A stretch of DNA of 64,000 nt from Saccharomycodes ludwigii (taxonomy: Eukaryota > Ascomycota > Saccharomycetes > Saccharomycodales > Saccharomycodaceae), in the NCBI RefSeq assembly GCF_020623625.1, contig NC_060200.1:2748001-2812000 (forward strand). The letters are read 5' to 3'. A program made the translations under genes and the position numbers. The notes under the pieces were generated by a model. That model ran no database searches and had not been told where the DNA came from. It was given only the letters and a program-made list of their open reading frames with translations. Positions 30,646-41,727 of this stretch are shown here, in pieces (position 1 is the first letter of the stretch; each line of letters opens with the position of its first letter).

Positions 30646-31119
30646 CAGTGTATATTTTTGCGTTATTCTTTTTGTTTAATCATTATTTTTATCTTATCAT
30701 GCTTAAAAGTATCGACCAATCTTTGCATTAAATTAAGAGCTGTCGAAAAAAAAAAATATAATAATAAATAACTAAAAAAATATATATATATATTTCCGTC
30801 GGAGATAATATATAACCGTCTCTTTTATTTAATTTTCTTTTTTCTTTTTTTCTTTTTTTTTTTTTTTTCATTTTTTTTTTTTTTCCTTTTTTTTTGACAC
30901 TACCACGCTGTTTTTCTTTTTAATAAAATACTGATTTAATATTTTAAAATCTCTTATAAATAAATACTTGGCTAACTTTTTATAAAACTTCATCTAATCT
31001 CTAACTAAAAGTAATGTTTATATTCCAACAGTGATAACAAAAAAAAAAAAATAAAAAATAAAAAAATTGATAGCTAAGAAACAGAAAAAAAAAAATAAAA
31101 TAAAATTAAATAAAAATTA
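30601..31119. promoter_or_regulatory. Divergent PRP2/URK1 promoter region
   Basis: About 520 bp between divergent starts. T runs lie immediately upstream of PRP2 (30611-30642) and centrally (about 30837-30893), and A-rich DNA abuts the URK1 ATG. No specific factor site was identified. Confidence 0.55.
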
Positions 31120-32586
31120 ATGTCAGACCTTGAATTATCCTCATCAGTTACAACACCATCATCAACACCATCACCATCATCATCACCATCACCATCATTG
31201 ACACCACCGTCCCTAAAAACAATTAAATATTTACCACCATGGACAGATCCATACATCATTGGAATTGCTGGAACAAGTGGTTCGGGGAAAACCAGCGTGG
31301 CTTCTAAAATTGTATCCAGTATGAACCAGCCCTGGACAGTTTTAATATCAATGGATAATTTTTATCATCCATTAACTCCAGAGCAACGAAATGAAGCATT
31401 ATCTAATAATTTTGATTTTGATAAGCCCGAATCAATAGATATGGACGCTGTATATCAAGTTTTGAAGAACTTAAAAAGTGGGAAAAGGACAAAAATACCT
31501 GTTTATTCATTTAACTTGCATAATAGGATTCCCAATGAATTCATTAATATCTATGGTGCAAGGGTTATTGTATTTGAAGGTATTTACGCTTTGTATGATC
31601 CTAAAATCACAGCTATGATGGATTTGAAAATTTATGTCGATGCTGACTTGGATATCTGTTTGGCGCGCAGGCTATCCCGCGATATTATTAACAGAGGAAG
31701 GGACATTGACGGATGCATTCAACAATGGAACAGATTTGTCAAGCCCAATGCTGATAAATTTATTAAACCTACCATGAGAAACGCAGATGTAGTTATTCCC
31801 AGTGTCAGCGACAACAGTGTTGCGGTCCAATTATTGATTTCCCATATAAAAACCAAATTAATTGAAAAATCACAAGAACATGTAAAATATTTAAAAAACC
31901 TTACGGTTAATTATAGTGAAAAAATTACTTTAGATGCGGTCCAAGTTTTGCCTCAAACTAATCAAATCAACTGCATGCTAGATATCCTATTGGATAAATA
32001 CACTTGTCGGGACGATTTTGTGTTTTACTTTGATAGATTATCTTCATTATTGCTAAATAAAGCACTGGACAATATGCCCAACATTATTCAATATAAAAAT
32101 ATTGAAACCTCAACAGGAATTAAAATTGAAAACAGCTGTTATTTGAATTATGAAAAAGTTTGTGCGGTGCAAATTATAAGATCTGGGGATTGTTTTGTGA
32201 AGTCATTAAAAAGAACGATACCATATATTCCAATGGGCAAGCTTTTAATTCAAAGTGACTCAACCACTGGTGAACCACAATTACATTTTGACAGTTTGCC
32301 CAGGGATATATCAACAAATTACGATGCAATTATTCTATTAGATGCACAGATAATTTCCGGTGCCGAGCTTATAATGGCAATCCAAGTTTTATATGATAAT
32401 AATGTCCAATTAACTAAAATTAAAGTTGTTGTAATGATTGCTACTGAAATTGGCTTAAGGAGGATCATCAATGCGTTTGGAAGTGAATTACAAATTATAG
32501 TTGGAAAATTGGTTAAACATGAAGATTTAGAAACCAATCCATGGGCTAGAATAAGGTTTTTAGATTCAAAATATTTTGGCACCTAG
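31120..32586 (+). CDS. URK1: Uridine/cytidine kinase Urk1
   Basis: Predicted 488-residue enzyme that phosphorylates uridine and cytidine in pyrimidine salvage. A Ser/Pro-rich leader (6-30) precedes the kinase domain. The P-loop is GTSGSGKT (51-58), followed by ISMDNFYHPLTPEQ, FDFDKPESIDMD, and VFEGIYALYDP. The later RLSRDIINRGRDIDGCIQQW is also typical. A C-terminal uracil phosphoribosyltransferase-like domain begins near 270 and ends with NPWARIRFLDSKYFGT. Length matches S. cerevisiae Urk1 (501). It is divergent from PRP2 and convergent with PHO91, as in the YNR011-013 block. Confidence 0.96.
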   Translation: MSDLELSSSVTTPSSTPSPSSSPSPSLTPPSLKTIKYLPPWTDPYIIGIAGTSGSGKTSVASKIVSSMNQPWTVLISMDNFYHPLTPEQRNEALSNNFDFDKPESIDMDAVYQVLKNLKSGKRTKIPVYSFNLHNRIPNEFINIYGARVIVFEGIYALYDPKITAMMDLKIYVDADLDICLARRLSRDIINRGRDIDGCIQQWNRFVKPNADKFIKPTMRNADVVIPSVSDNSVAVQLLISHIKTKLIEKSQEHVKYLKNLTVNYSEKITLDAVQVLPQTNQINCMLDILLDKYTCRDDFVFYFDRLSSLLLNKALDNMPNIIQYKNIETSTGIKIENSCYLNYEKVCAVQIIRSGDCFVKSLKRTIPYIPMGKLLIQSDSTTGEPQLHFDSLPRDISTNYDAIILLDAQIISGAELIMAIQVLYDNNVQLTKIKVVVMIATEIGLRRIINAFGSELQIIVGKLVKHEDLETNPWARIRFLDSKYFGT

Positions 32587-32759
32587 AAAGAAGGTGGGGC
32601 CGGAGGTGGAAAGGAGTGGAAATATAAACATTATTGTTCACTGTTCTATTTTATTTTATTATTTTATTATTTATTTATCTTATATAGATATACAGTATCA
32701 TATAATAATAAAATTAGAAAATTTTTATGTGTTCGAATTGCTATATATATATATATATA

Positions 32760-32762
<3 letters not shown>

Positions 32763-32812
<50 letters not shown>

Positions 32813-32822
32813 AAAAAAAAAA
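32763..32822. repeat. A37-G-A22 homopolymer at a convergent gene end
   Basis: An A37 run (32763-32799), one G, then A22 sits in the 270-bp gap between convergent URK1 and PHO91, next to a TA run (32743-32762). It is about the longest near-pure A stretch in the window. The exact length in the assembly may be unreliable. Confidence 0.85.
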
Positions 32823-32855
32823 GAAAAATTAAAATTAAACAAAAGATTTGTACAT

Positions 32856-35699
32856 TCAATATCCAACAAACCTCATTAATCCATATCCAACTATTACAAT
32901 CATTAAATAACTCCACAAGGTAGCTGGAACACCTCTTGTAATGAAATTACCCACAGTTAAATATCTTTCGCCAAAATCATCAATCATAGAAATGGCTGTG
33001 ACATTGGGGAAACCTGACGTTGGTAGAGCCATAGCACCGCTACACAATAAAGTGCTGACCATAATCAATAAATTAGAATGGTTGCCAGAAGGTAGCTTTT
33101 CACCTAGCTCTTTCATTAATGGTAATATAATCATGGCAGCAACAGTATGAGAAACAAAAGTGGCCATGGTAACAACAACTAACCCAAATAGCAAAACGAT
33201 AGTAAAAACAGGTTTTGTTTCAACAGAAGTTTTTAAAGTTTCGGCAATACTGCTTAATAACCCAGAACTACTGACAGCTTTACCTAAAGTGGTTCCTCCC
33301 ATAGCCAAGATAACAATAGTCCACATGAAATTGTTAAAGTCATCACTACTTAATAAACCAGTACCAAATAATAAAGCCATTGGTAATATAGAAATAATAC
33401 CCATTTCACCAAACACTTCTGTTAGAGCATTAGCTAAACACCACAGAATAATTGTAACAACAGTGACCAGTACCACATACCATTGTTTTAAAGTGAAAGG
33501 ATCTCTAATTGGGTGAAATTTCAATATTTTCAAATTTGCATCGATCGGGAAAGTTAATAGCAACAAAAGCCAGATACCAGCTATGGAAAAGGCACAAACC
33601 GGTAGTGCCACAATAAACCAGGTGGCCCATGAAGGCGTTGGTGACATAATGCCGATGGAAATGATGTTTTGTGGGGAAGCAATTGGAGACGCCATACCAC
33701 CAACATTACTGGCCAGAGCAATACCCAAAATTAGAGATTTGGCGAAAGATGAGTGTTTGGGCAACGTTCTTAATAGTGGTTGGATGATAGAGTAGCATAA
33801 AACTGGTGCAGCTACATTGGAAACCCACATCGAAACGAACAACGCAACCAGCATATTTGTCAATAAAATGATCTTTGGATTAGTACCCGCACGTGATAAG
33901 ATGTGGGTGGACAAAACTTTGGCAATGTTATACTTTGACAAGGCTGCGGCTAAAGTGAAACCACCCAATAATAGCATAATAACAGATGACCACATGGTGG
34001 ATAAAATATACTGAGAAGATTGGACCGGAGTTAAAGGTTCATTGGTGCTAGCGTTTTTCAAAACTGGCATAACAACGATCAATAAGGGAACTAGTAGAGC
34101 AGTAATGAAAAGAGGGATAGTTTCAGTCGCCCATAATAGAGATGCAAATACTAAAATGACCAAACAATTCTTTTGTTGAATATCACTAAATGGCGATTTA
34201 AAATAAAAAATGGTTGCGATAGACGAGATGAAAATGAATTTCAACAAGGGAGTATTGTACAAAATGAAAAATTTAATGAACTTCCAGGGGGAAATTTTAA
34301 ATAAATCTCTGAAAGTAACGATATTATCAATGGCAGAACTTTCTTCATCACTGTTGGCCAAAGACAAGGAGTTATTGTCCATTTCTGCTAATTGACCCAA
34401 TTCCTGTTCAACCTGGTTTTCTGTTACTCTTCCATCAGTGCTAGCGTAATCGCTGGGGGTACTGTTAGAACTTTTTCTGCTGTTATTACTCTGATTAAGC
34501 TCTGATTTTTTTTTCGTAATTTTTTTCTTATTACGGTTAAAACTTTTCTTTTTGGCAACTTTGATGTTCTGTGATTTTCTTTCCAAGTTCATCATATCTT
34601 TCCAAACAGTATTTCTTTCCCAAACAACATGCTCCCTTAGATGTAAACTTAATTCATTTTCAGCCTCTTGAAAGTTTATCGAACTATCATTTTTATAGGG
34701 ATCTTCAGAATTATTTAGATCGCCACTAAGTAACTTTGCATACATTACAATTGTCTGATTAATCAAATTGTCTAATTTTTTTAGAGTGTTTGGGTCAAAA
34801 ATGTGTGATTCCAGGGGCAACTTGGTTAGATAGTTCAGTTTTATATTAGTTTCCAAACTTTTATCAAATTTCTTACAAATTTTGGAAAACCCAGTTTGAT
34901 TCAATTCGATATAGCTTTTCAATTCACTTAATTGAGTAAACATTGAAATTATTTTCTTTTTTAATGTAACTTTGTGTTCTAAATAACCTTGTTGATAGTC
35001 ATTTAGAGTGGATGACGAATTAATTTTAGAGATAACTGGGTTAATCAACATATCGTGAACAGAGGCAATAATACTGTTACCTAGAGTATTACCGTACTTT
35101 CTATTGCTAGTATTGCTGTTACGTCTATTTAAAGAAGTTAGACTACCATTATCATAGGCATCATATTCGTCTTCATCATCTTCAGATAATAAACGTTCGA
35201 TATTACTGTCATCCTGTCCAATTTCTGGTGGAGAAGAGGAAGATCTGCCTCGTTGCGGAATATCGTTTTGTCCCTCATCATTTACATTTGAACCATAAAT
35301 TAACGAATTGTTATCACCATTTGAAGAAGTCGTATGAACATTGTATATTTTTTCTGAATTAACGTATTCAGTAAAAGATTGTAATAAATCATCAAATTGA
35401 TCAATTAAAAGTAGTTCTTGAGCGGTATAAAATCTGTCAATTTTGGTTAGTTCACGGTCCAAAGCAGTGACAAAAGTTTTTATAGGGTCAAATTTAGAAG
35501 TATCAGCAGGATTATTGTTATTGTGGATTAATGGAGTGGATTCTAAATCAGAATTACTGGCTGTTGTTGCAGTACCTGAGTCATAATACAACTTATCTTT
35601 TTGTAAAGAATAAATTAATTTTTTTAGTTGTGAATAGGCAATATACCTACTGCTCCACTCAGGAACAGCATTAAATTGCAAAGAATGTGAAAATTTCAT
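32856..35699 (-). CDS. PHO91: Low-affinity phosphate transporter Pho91 (SPX)
   Basis: Predicted 947-residue transporter. In S. cerevisiae Pho91 exports phosphate from the vacuole and is regulated through its SPX domain. The SPX domain (about 1-300) starts MKFSHSLQFNAVPEWSSRYI and contains YSQLKKLIYSLQK. It is interrupted by a long Ser/Asn/acidic insert (about 75-210). A basic linker (KKKSFNRNKKKITKKKS) precedes roughly a dozen membrane helices from about 475 onward, of the DASS/SLC13-like type, with VSNVAAPVLCYSIIQPLL and ASNVGGMASPIASPQN. Pho87 and Pho90 share this layout; position beside URK1 (YNR013C) favours Pho91. It is about 50 residues longer than S. cerevisiae Pho91. Confidence 0.9.
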   Translation of the reverse strand: MKFSHSLQFNAVPEWSSRYIAYSQLKKLIYSLQKDKLYYDSGTATTASNSDLESTPLIHNNNNPADTSKFDPIKTFVTALDRELTKIDRFYTAQELLLIDQFDDLLQSFTEYVNSEKIYNVHTTSSNGDNNSLIYGSNVNDEGQNDIPQRGRSSSSPPEIGQDDSNIERLLSEDDEDEYDAYDNGSLTSLNRRNSNTSNRKYGNTLGNSIIASVHDMLINPVISKINSSSTLNDYQQGYLEHKVTLKKKIISMFTQLSELKSYIELNQTGFSKICKKFDKSLETNIKLNYLTKLPLESHIFDPNTLKKLDNLINQTIVMYAKLLSGDLNNSEDPYKNDSSINFQEAENELSLHLREHVVWERNTVWKDMMNLERKSQNIKVAKKKSFNRNKKKITKKKSELNQSNNSRKSSNSTPSDYASTDGRVTENQVEQELGQLAEMDNNSLSLANSDEESSAIDNIVTFRDLFKISPWKFIKFFILYNTPLLKFIFISSIATIFYFKSPFSDIQQKNCLVILVFASLLWATETIPLFITALLVPLLIVVMPVLKNASTNEPLTPVQSSQYILSTMWSSVIMLLLGGFTLAAALSKYNIAKVLSTHILSRAGTNPKIILLTNMLVALFVSMWVSNVAAPVLCYSIIQPLLRTLPKHSSFAKSLILGIALASNVGGMASPIASPQNIISIGIMSPTPSWATWFIVALPVCAFSIAGIWLLLLLTFPIDANLKILKFHPIRDPFTLKQWYVVLVTVVTIILWCLANALTEVFGEMGIISILPMALLFGTGLLSSDDFNNFMWTIVILAMGGTTLGKAVSSSGLLSSIAETLKTSVETKPVFTIVLLFGLVVVTMATFVSHTVAAMIILPLMKELGEKLPSGNHSNLLIMVSTLLCSGAMALPTSGFPNVTAISMIDDFGERYLTVGNFITRGVPATLWSYLMIVIVGYGLMRFVGY

Positions 35700-36924
35700 A
35701 CCCCTATTGAGTTAGCTGTATTTTACTTTATGTGTATAATTATCTACCTTTATTGTTGTTATTTTTTTTAAAGGACTTTTAAATTCTCAAAGTGGGAAAT
35801 AGCAGACGGCAACAGTACGAGTTGAGTATCTGTTTTTTTTTTTTTTCTGTTTTTTCTGTTTTTTCTATTTTTGTATTTTATTCTTGAGCAGAAAAAAAAA
35901 AAAAAAAAAAAAAAAAAAAGCAGTCATATTGAGTTTATATATGTAAAGTAAAAACATTGTAAGAAAATCCAAAACAAAAATAATAAAAAAAAAAAAAAGA
36001 TAAAAATAGGGCGATAACCACGTGCTGCAAACGATCAATAATATTTTTTTTATTTTTTTTTTAAATGTGGAAGAAAAATGCGACAGAAAAACAAAAAAGA
36101 GGAAGATAGAAGAATTATCAATGACGGACAGATCGGTATATATGGATAGTATTGGTGTGTGGGTGTTATAGTCCGAAAAGGGTTAAATATTAGTTTCGGA
36201 AAGATGGTGATTTTTATTTTTTATTTTTTATTTTTTAATGATAAACGATATGTAAATATATTTAAAAAAGGGATAAAAACAAGGGGAGAAAATAAAAGAA
36301 ACAGTTTTAATGTATTATCAAACCCACGCATGCACCCACGCTTTGTTTTTATTTATATTGCTGCAAACTTTGGTAAGATTGACCGGGGCGAGAGGAGGGG
36401 GGGGGACAAGGGGAGTCACTTATATACGGCCCTTTAATTTATATTTATTTTTTCCATATTCTTTGCGTTATCTTTCCAATTGCATTTTAATCTGCTTAAT
36501 TGTGCGGGGCGGGGCGGGAGAAAGGAACCATCCATTCCTCCCTTCCTTCCCCCTCCACGAAAAAAAAAAAAAAAAAAAAAAAAATAGCCGCGTAACCATA
36601 AAAACAAAAAAAAAAATAAAATATGTATATAAAAATCACTAAATACATAATTAATTATAGCGTGATATTTATTATATATATATACACCATATTCACAAAA
36701 CCTTTTTTTTTTCTTTTTCTTTTCCTTTTCCTTTTCCCTTTTCTTTTCTTGATCCTCAAAGACAAAAAAAGAGTAAAATAATATCAATTACCATTACTAT
36801 ATAAAAAAAGAACCAACTCGCTCGTAAAATAATAAAAACTACTGTTATAAGCATTAACTATCATCATTCTAAGAAAAAAAATAATAATAAGCTAAAATAA
36901 AATAAAATAAAATAAAATATAACC
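35700..36924. promoter_or_regulatory. Divergent promoter, PHO91 / YNR014W-like gene
   Basis: About 1.2 kb. It holds an E-box CACGTG at 36019-36024, a G-rich patch at 36384-36413, a second at 36506-36518, A or T runs (35892-35919 and 36559-36584), and an AAAAT repeat beside the right-hand start (36893-36918). Overlapping short open frames on both strands come from homopolymers and are not accepted as genes. Confidence 0.55.
36019..36024. promoter_or_regulatory. E-box CACGTG (Pho4/Cbf1 type)
   Basis: CACGTG in the context ACCACGTGCTG, about 320 bp upstream of PHO91. Pho4 and Cbf1 both bind this core. A phosphate-response role would fit the neighbouring transporter, but a single hexamer is weak evidence. 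Confidence 0.4.
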
Positions 36925-37476
36925 ATGATTAGTAATAAAAGCAATGCTAACATCGCTGCTACTCCTATCAGAAAAGATAGTATTGTCAGTACCAATAATA
37001 AACCCTTAAGAGCTCATGTCTGTGTAAACTATTACTCTCAACCATCACCATCACCATCGACTGAAAACTGTGCAACTCCTAAGGATGAAAACGGAAATTT
37101 GGGGTGCTTTTGTTTTAAAACAACAACATTAGATTTGGAGCCACCCTTTGATGACAACGAACAACGTTACGACGAAGGTACTAATTCATTTTTTGATAAT
37201 TTTTTCCTAGAAAAAGATAGGTCACAAGGAAATTCAAGGAAAAACAGTATTTCCAGCCTTGATAGTCTCAACAATCGGTTAATCCAATGCGATCATGAAA
37301 ACTGTAACAAAAGTGAGATCAGTCCATCGAAAGAACCCTCAGAAACCGATGAGTATGATGAGTGCGAACATACTGCAAATACTTGTATTAATTCTTTGAA
37401 ATGTCATAGGCATCATCATAGAAGAGGTTCTGTTGCAATTAAATTCGACAAGAAAATTGTAAGTTATAATGATTAA
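36925..37476 (+). CDS. YNR014W/YMR206W-like protein of unknown function
   Basis: Predicted 183-residue protein. I do not recognise a domain. It is largely disordered: a Ser/Pro-rich N-terminal part, a Cys-containing segment GCFCFKTTTLDLEPPFDD (about 71-88), an acidic-polar middle, and a basic His-rich C-terminus with RRGSVAIKFDKKI. The RRGS sequence could be a PKA-type site. The assignment to the YNR014W/YMR206W family rests on position and strand between PHO91 and SMM1, not on a remembered alignment. In S. cerevisiae those two genes sit after PHO91 and PFK2 respectively, consistent with a single pre-duplication gene. Confidence 0.65.
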   Translation: MISNKSNANIAATPIRKDSIVSTNNKPLRAHVCVNYYSQPSPSPSTENCATPKDENGNLGCFCFKTTTLDLEPPFDDNEQRYDEGTNSFFDNFFLEKDRSQGNSRKNSISSLDSLNNRLIQCDHENCNKSEISPSKEPSETDEYDECEHTANTCINSLKCHRHHHRRGSVAIKFDKKIVSYND

Positions 37477-37791
37477 TGAAGATATATATATATTTTTTTT
37501 TTTTTAAATTATTAATATAGGTTCTAATAGTACTTTTTATTCTTTTTATTTTTTTTTTTTTTTTTTTTTTTCATATATATTTTATGGGGTCGGATAACAA
37601 CATATACATTAAAGATTTATAGCTACATATACATGTGTTTATTAAATAAATAAATTAAAAAAAAAATATTTTTTTCATATTAAAATAATACGTATTACAT
37701 ATTTAATGTTTGAAAAATGGATATTTCCCCTTTCATTTCCCTCAGAGATACATATTAATTTGCTATTAATAATGATACAAGATATTAGTGT
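37477..37791. other. Convergent 3' region
   Basis: About 315 bp between the YNR014W-like gene and the MSB1-like gene, whose 3' ends face each other. It contains a TA run and T runs (37494-37505 and 37551-37571). Nothing else is seen. Confidence 0.6.
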
Positions 37792-40616
37792 TCATTGTTT
37801 AATATTCTGCGCAGTAACAAAACTATCTGTACTGTAATCATTGAAATCCACACGACTGTTTAAATTTGGCATTGAGTCAGCCTTATTCCAAACCAACTCA
37901 CCGCGAGTTTTCCCCATGTAGTATTGTTTCTTATGATCTTTTTCATAATCGCTATCCATATCAACATCTGATATTTTCTTCATAGATACGCTGCTCTTTG
38001 AAGCAAAATCACATATGGGGGGTCTTAACCTTTGCGGTAGTTTTATGTTTCCCTTGCCTATTGAAGTGTATGTATGATGTTTTGTAGGTGTAGTAAGGTC
38101 TTTCTGGATAAATACATCTGTATTATTTATATCGCTCTCTGGACTAGTTTCAAATTCCCTATTTTTTGTGCCAGATTCAACTTTAAAAGTTTCAGGTGTT
38201 GTTGGACCAGAACGATCAGTGTTATTATAGTAAAGTCTATTATACTCTAATTCTAGCTCTTTTTGCTGTTGACCAATTGCAAATATATTATCTTCAGCAT
38301 TGGTATCATTTAAGGATTGAATGTCTAGGACTGGTTTATCTAAATTGGTGGTAAATGATTCACTCTTTCTGTGCGACTTTTTCGTTTTTGATGAATAAAT
38401 ACTTGATGAGCAATCGGTACCATGTTGAACTTTGGTTGTTTCTATTTTTGTTGTTTGTCTGATGGTTGTAATTATTTCATTTTTATCACCGTCAATACCA
38501 TCATAATTATTTTCAATACTAGCAACATCTGTTATTGGTGGCGTCAAAGTTCGAAATTTTTCATCAAATGTGGTCTTAGGGATAACCTTTACAGAAACAG
38601 GTGTACCAGTTTTCGAAAAAGTTTGCCCCACTTGCGGTTGTAAAGACGCCATAGATTTTATTTCTGTTCCCTTCTCCTCTTCTTCTTGTTGATCAAAAAT
38701 TTTTGTATATAAATATTCTTTGTCTAATTCATTTTCTATAAAAGTGGGTTTCGATGATTTTCTAATAGTATCAGTATTGGGACTAATTATACTTGTACTT
38801 TCATTTTCTTTACCTTTAGAGGTTCTCCCACTGGCCTTGGTGTCCGCTTTGCTGACATTTTTTCGCGCAATAAAACTGAAGTCATTTTCATCAAATAGAT
38901 CACTTTCAACAATAATTAAATATTTAAAATTATTAACTCTGACATTTAACTCAAAAATTAATATTTTTTTATTTATAAATCCTGATGTTGAATCTCTGAT
39001 AAAATTCAAGTATAACCAGTCATTAAATTCCATTTTAAAACACCCAACTGAATTGACCAAAGCTATATCACCTTCATCGTGAGAACTAGCGTTTTCCAAA
39101 GACTTGAAAAATAAATTGGTAGCAAGTCTATCGGATTCAAAACCAATCCAATCAGCCACACCATATTGGTTCCATTTTTCAAAAACTGCATTTCTAATGC
39201 TATTATCATCAACATCACTATGCTGCCTATTTTTGTTATTGTAATCATTCTCATTATTAATATTTTCCAAACTCCCTGTTTTTTTGTCGCAAATTTTAAA
39301 ATGAGGATCCATTTTAAGCACATGTTTTTTAGAGTTTTCAGTAAATAATTTATTGTATATAGATACAGGATCATCATGTAATCGATCCAATAGATCATTT
39401 TCCAACTTTGTAAAAACTACATTCTTTTCGTATCTTCTGTTTAAAACCAACAAACTGCAAGTTTCAAATAAACCAGAGGCAGTGTCTATCTGTGAAGATG
39501 GTACGGATAAAATTAACGCTTTATCCTCTATATTCCATAAAGAACTAAACTCTGGAGGATATTTTGTCAAAATATTAAAATCTTCAATGAGATAAAAATC
39601 TTTTAATTTTTTTTCTTCGTATAAAGATCTCATATAAGCAACCAAAACATGGTACAAAGATTCAGCTTTAACCTGATAATCTATGTAATAATCCTGGAAA
39701 GTTTCCAATGATACAATATTCTTGGGGAAACAATATTGAGCCATGTGAAATAACCAATATAACATGGAGTCCTTGGTACCCAATAATAATAAGGCTCCGT
39801 TACTTATAACTGCCAACACTAGCTCAAAAAATTCAAAACAACAACATGTATAATTATGGTCTGGTAGAGTTAGTGAAATATATTGATAAAAAGATTTCAT
39901 TGGGAAATTATTTTGTTTTTCAAGTTTGGTGAACTTAATGTATGATTTCCATGGAATAACACCCTTGGGCATTTTAGACCATAAAACTAATAAACTTTTA
40001 AAAACTAAAATTATATCTTTTTGGAAAGTGGATTTTATACTATCCTCTAAAATTTCCCCATTTAATGAACAGCCTTCCCAGGGGAAAAATTTAACTAACA
40101 TATTACACACTAGTTTATCTTTTTCACTCTCAGAAATGCCAGTTAAAGATTCCCAAACATTCAATACTATATTAACATTGCTATTGACATTGTTCATAGT
40201 ATTAGTGTTATTTTCAACTAGCAACGTCTTGAAATATTTGGTTAAATAATGGATGACATATCTTGCAGAAGTGGGATTAACACCATTTTTAGTTTTAAAA
40301 ATATTATAACTGGTATCATATAAATCATTTTCATTAGTAGGACCTATATATTTATCAAAATCATAGATGTAATATTTTTCAGAATGTTTTCGGTTAATGT
40401 TAACCTGTTTAATTAAATTTGCATGACTGAAAATTGCCTCATCAGTGGTAGGGGTAGTGGTCATATTGTTGGATGTGCCAGGTGAAACTTTTTTTTTTTT
40501 AGTTTGAAAATTTGATCCAGTCAACTTTTTGCCCAACTCATCTTTAGATTTATCTAATACTTCTTTTGTTTGTTGATTTGAAACTTTTTTTTTAATCGAT
40601 TTTGTAAATCTCTTCA

Positions 40617-40617
<1 letters not shown>
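37792..40617 (-). CDS. Msb1/Mug8-domain protein (MSB1-like)
   Basis: Predicted 941-residue protein. The N-terminus is lysine-rich. Residues about 95-430 resemble the Msb1 domain: the block LVLWSKMPKGVIPWKSYIKF followed by NFPMKSFYQYI and FEFFELVLAVISNG aligns with S. cerevisiae Msb1 (CRLPNSEIIGWKSYLEF, KFPRKSFLEIM, YDFFDLIISISSNS). LYHVLVAYMRSL and KYPPEFSSLW also match in order. The C-terminal half is disordered, Ser/Thr-rich with many TP sites. Msb1 acts in polarity and cell-wall integrity with Cdc42, Pkc1 and formins, so a similar role is inferred. S. cerevisiae MSB1 (YOR188W) is elsewhere, so this could be a relocated ortholog or a paralog lost from S. cerevisiae. Confidence 0.68.
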
Positions 40618-40648
<31 letters not shown>

Positions 40649-41522
40649 TTTGTCACCCTTTTTTAACTTTAAATTTATCCAAAAAAAAAAAAAAAAAACA
40701 AATTTGGTAGGTTCGATTTATTAATATGGAAATAATCAACGAAAAATATTTGATCAAATGTATATTTATATATGTATGATATTTTCGAGTGTTTTTTTTA
40801 GAGTGACTGACCAAATAAATGATTAAACCAAATAGGTATTTTCTTTTATATACTTTTTCATTTTAATTGCAAAAAAAAAATAAAATAAAATTGTTCTTTT
40901 TTTTTTATTTCAAACATTTTTCTTTTACATATGAAAATGTTATAAAGTTGTATTAAAAATTTATTAAATAAATATATTTTTTTTTGTTATGAAATTGGTT
41001 AATAAGTTCAATTATATAATCTCTACCCTTAAATTTATATTATTTTTAGTAAAAGTCTAGAAATGTATAGACATTACTGCAAATATCAATTATGAACATT
41101 TCTAAAACGTATTTAAAACAACAAAGATTTGCAAATTGTCTTTTTTTTTTTTTTTTGAAAAAAAAAAATGAAACATTATCTTATATGATATTGTTATTCA
41201 AATAATATTATATATAAAAGTGATACACATTTGAAAAATTTACTCTAAGGCGAGAGACAAGAACTTATGACACTGACACAACCTATTTTTTCAAAAACAT
41301 TATTAGCTATAATAATTTATTTTTTGTTGTTGTTTGATATTTTTTTGATTCAATATATTTTATGAAATAAATAGCATTACAAATAATGATTAAATATATG
41401 TGTAATTTTTCAAAGTGTAGTTTTGAATTTTCTTGACGCAAATATTATTTTTTTTTTTTTATGTTTTTGAGGTTTATCATTTCCTTTCTCCCCCCATCCG
41501 GATTATTTTTATGCTTATCTTT

Positions 41523-41553
<31 letters not shown>

Positions 41554-41727
41554 CATTATTAAAAAAAAACGTTTACTTTATTTCTTATATTTTTTTTTTT
41601 TTTTTTCCGAATAAAATTTAAATTTAAATTCGAGCTATTTCACCAATACAGCAATATAGATATTTTAACATAAATAAAAAAATAAAAAAAAAAAAAAAAA
41701 AAAACATTCATTTGACAAAAAATAGAA
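40618..41727. promoter_or_regulatory. Divergent promoter, MSB1-like / SMM1
   Basis: About 1.1 kb, AT-rich. A T run abuts the MSB1-like start (40618-40643), and others lie at 41141-41156, 41525-41553 and 41590-41606. An A run abuts SMM1 (about 41685-41704). A small C-rich patch with the palindrome ATCCGGAT lies at about 41490-41505. No gene or RNA was recognised. Confidence 0.55.

Noticed and set aside
36159-36787. Overlapping 90-117 codon frames between PHO91 and its neighbour
   Set aside because: All are dominated by homopolymer-coded Lys or Phe, overlap each other on both strands and show no family resemblance.
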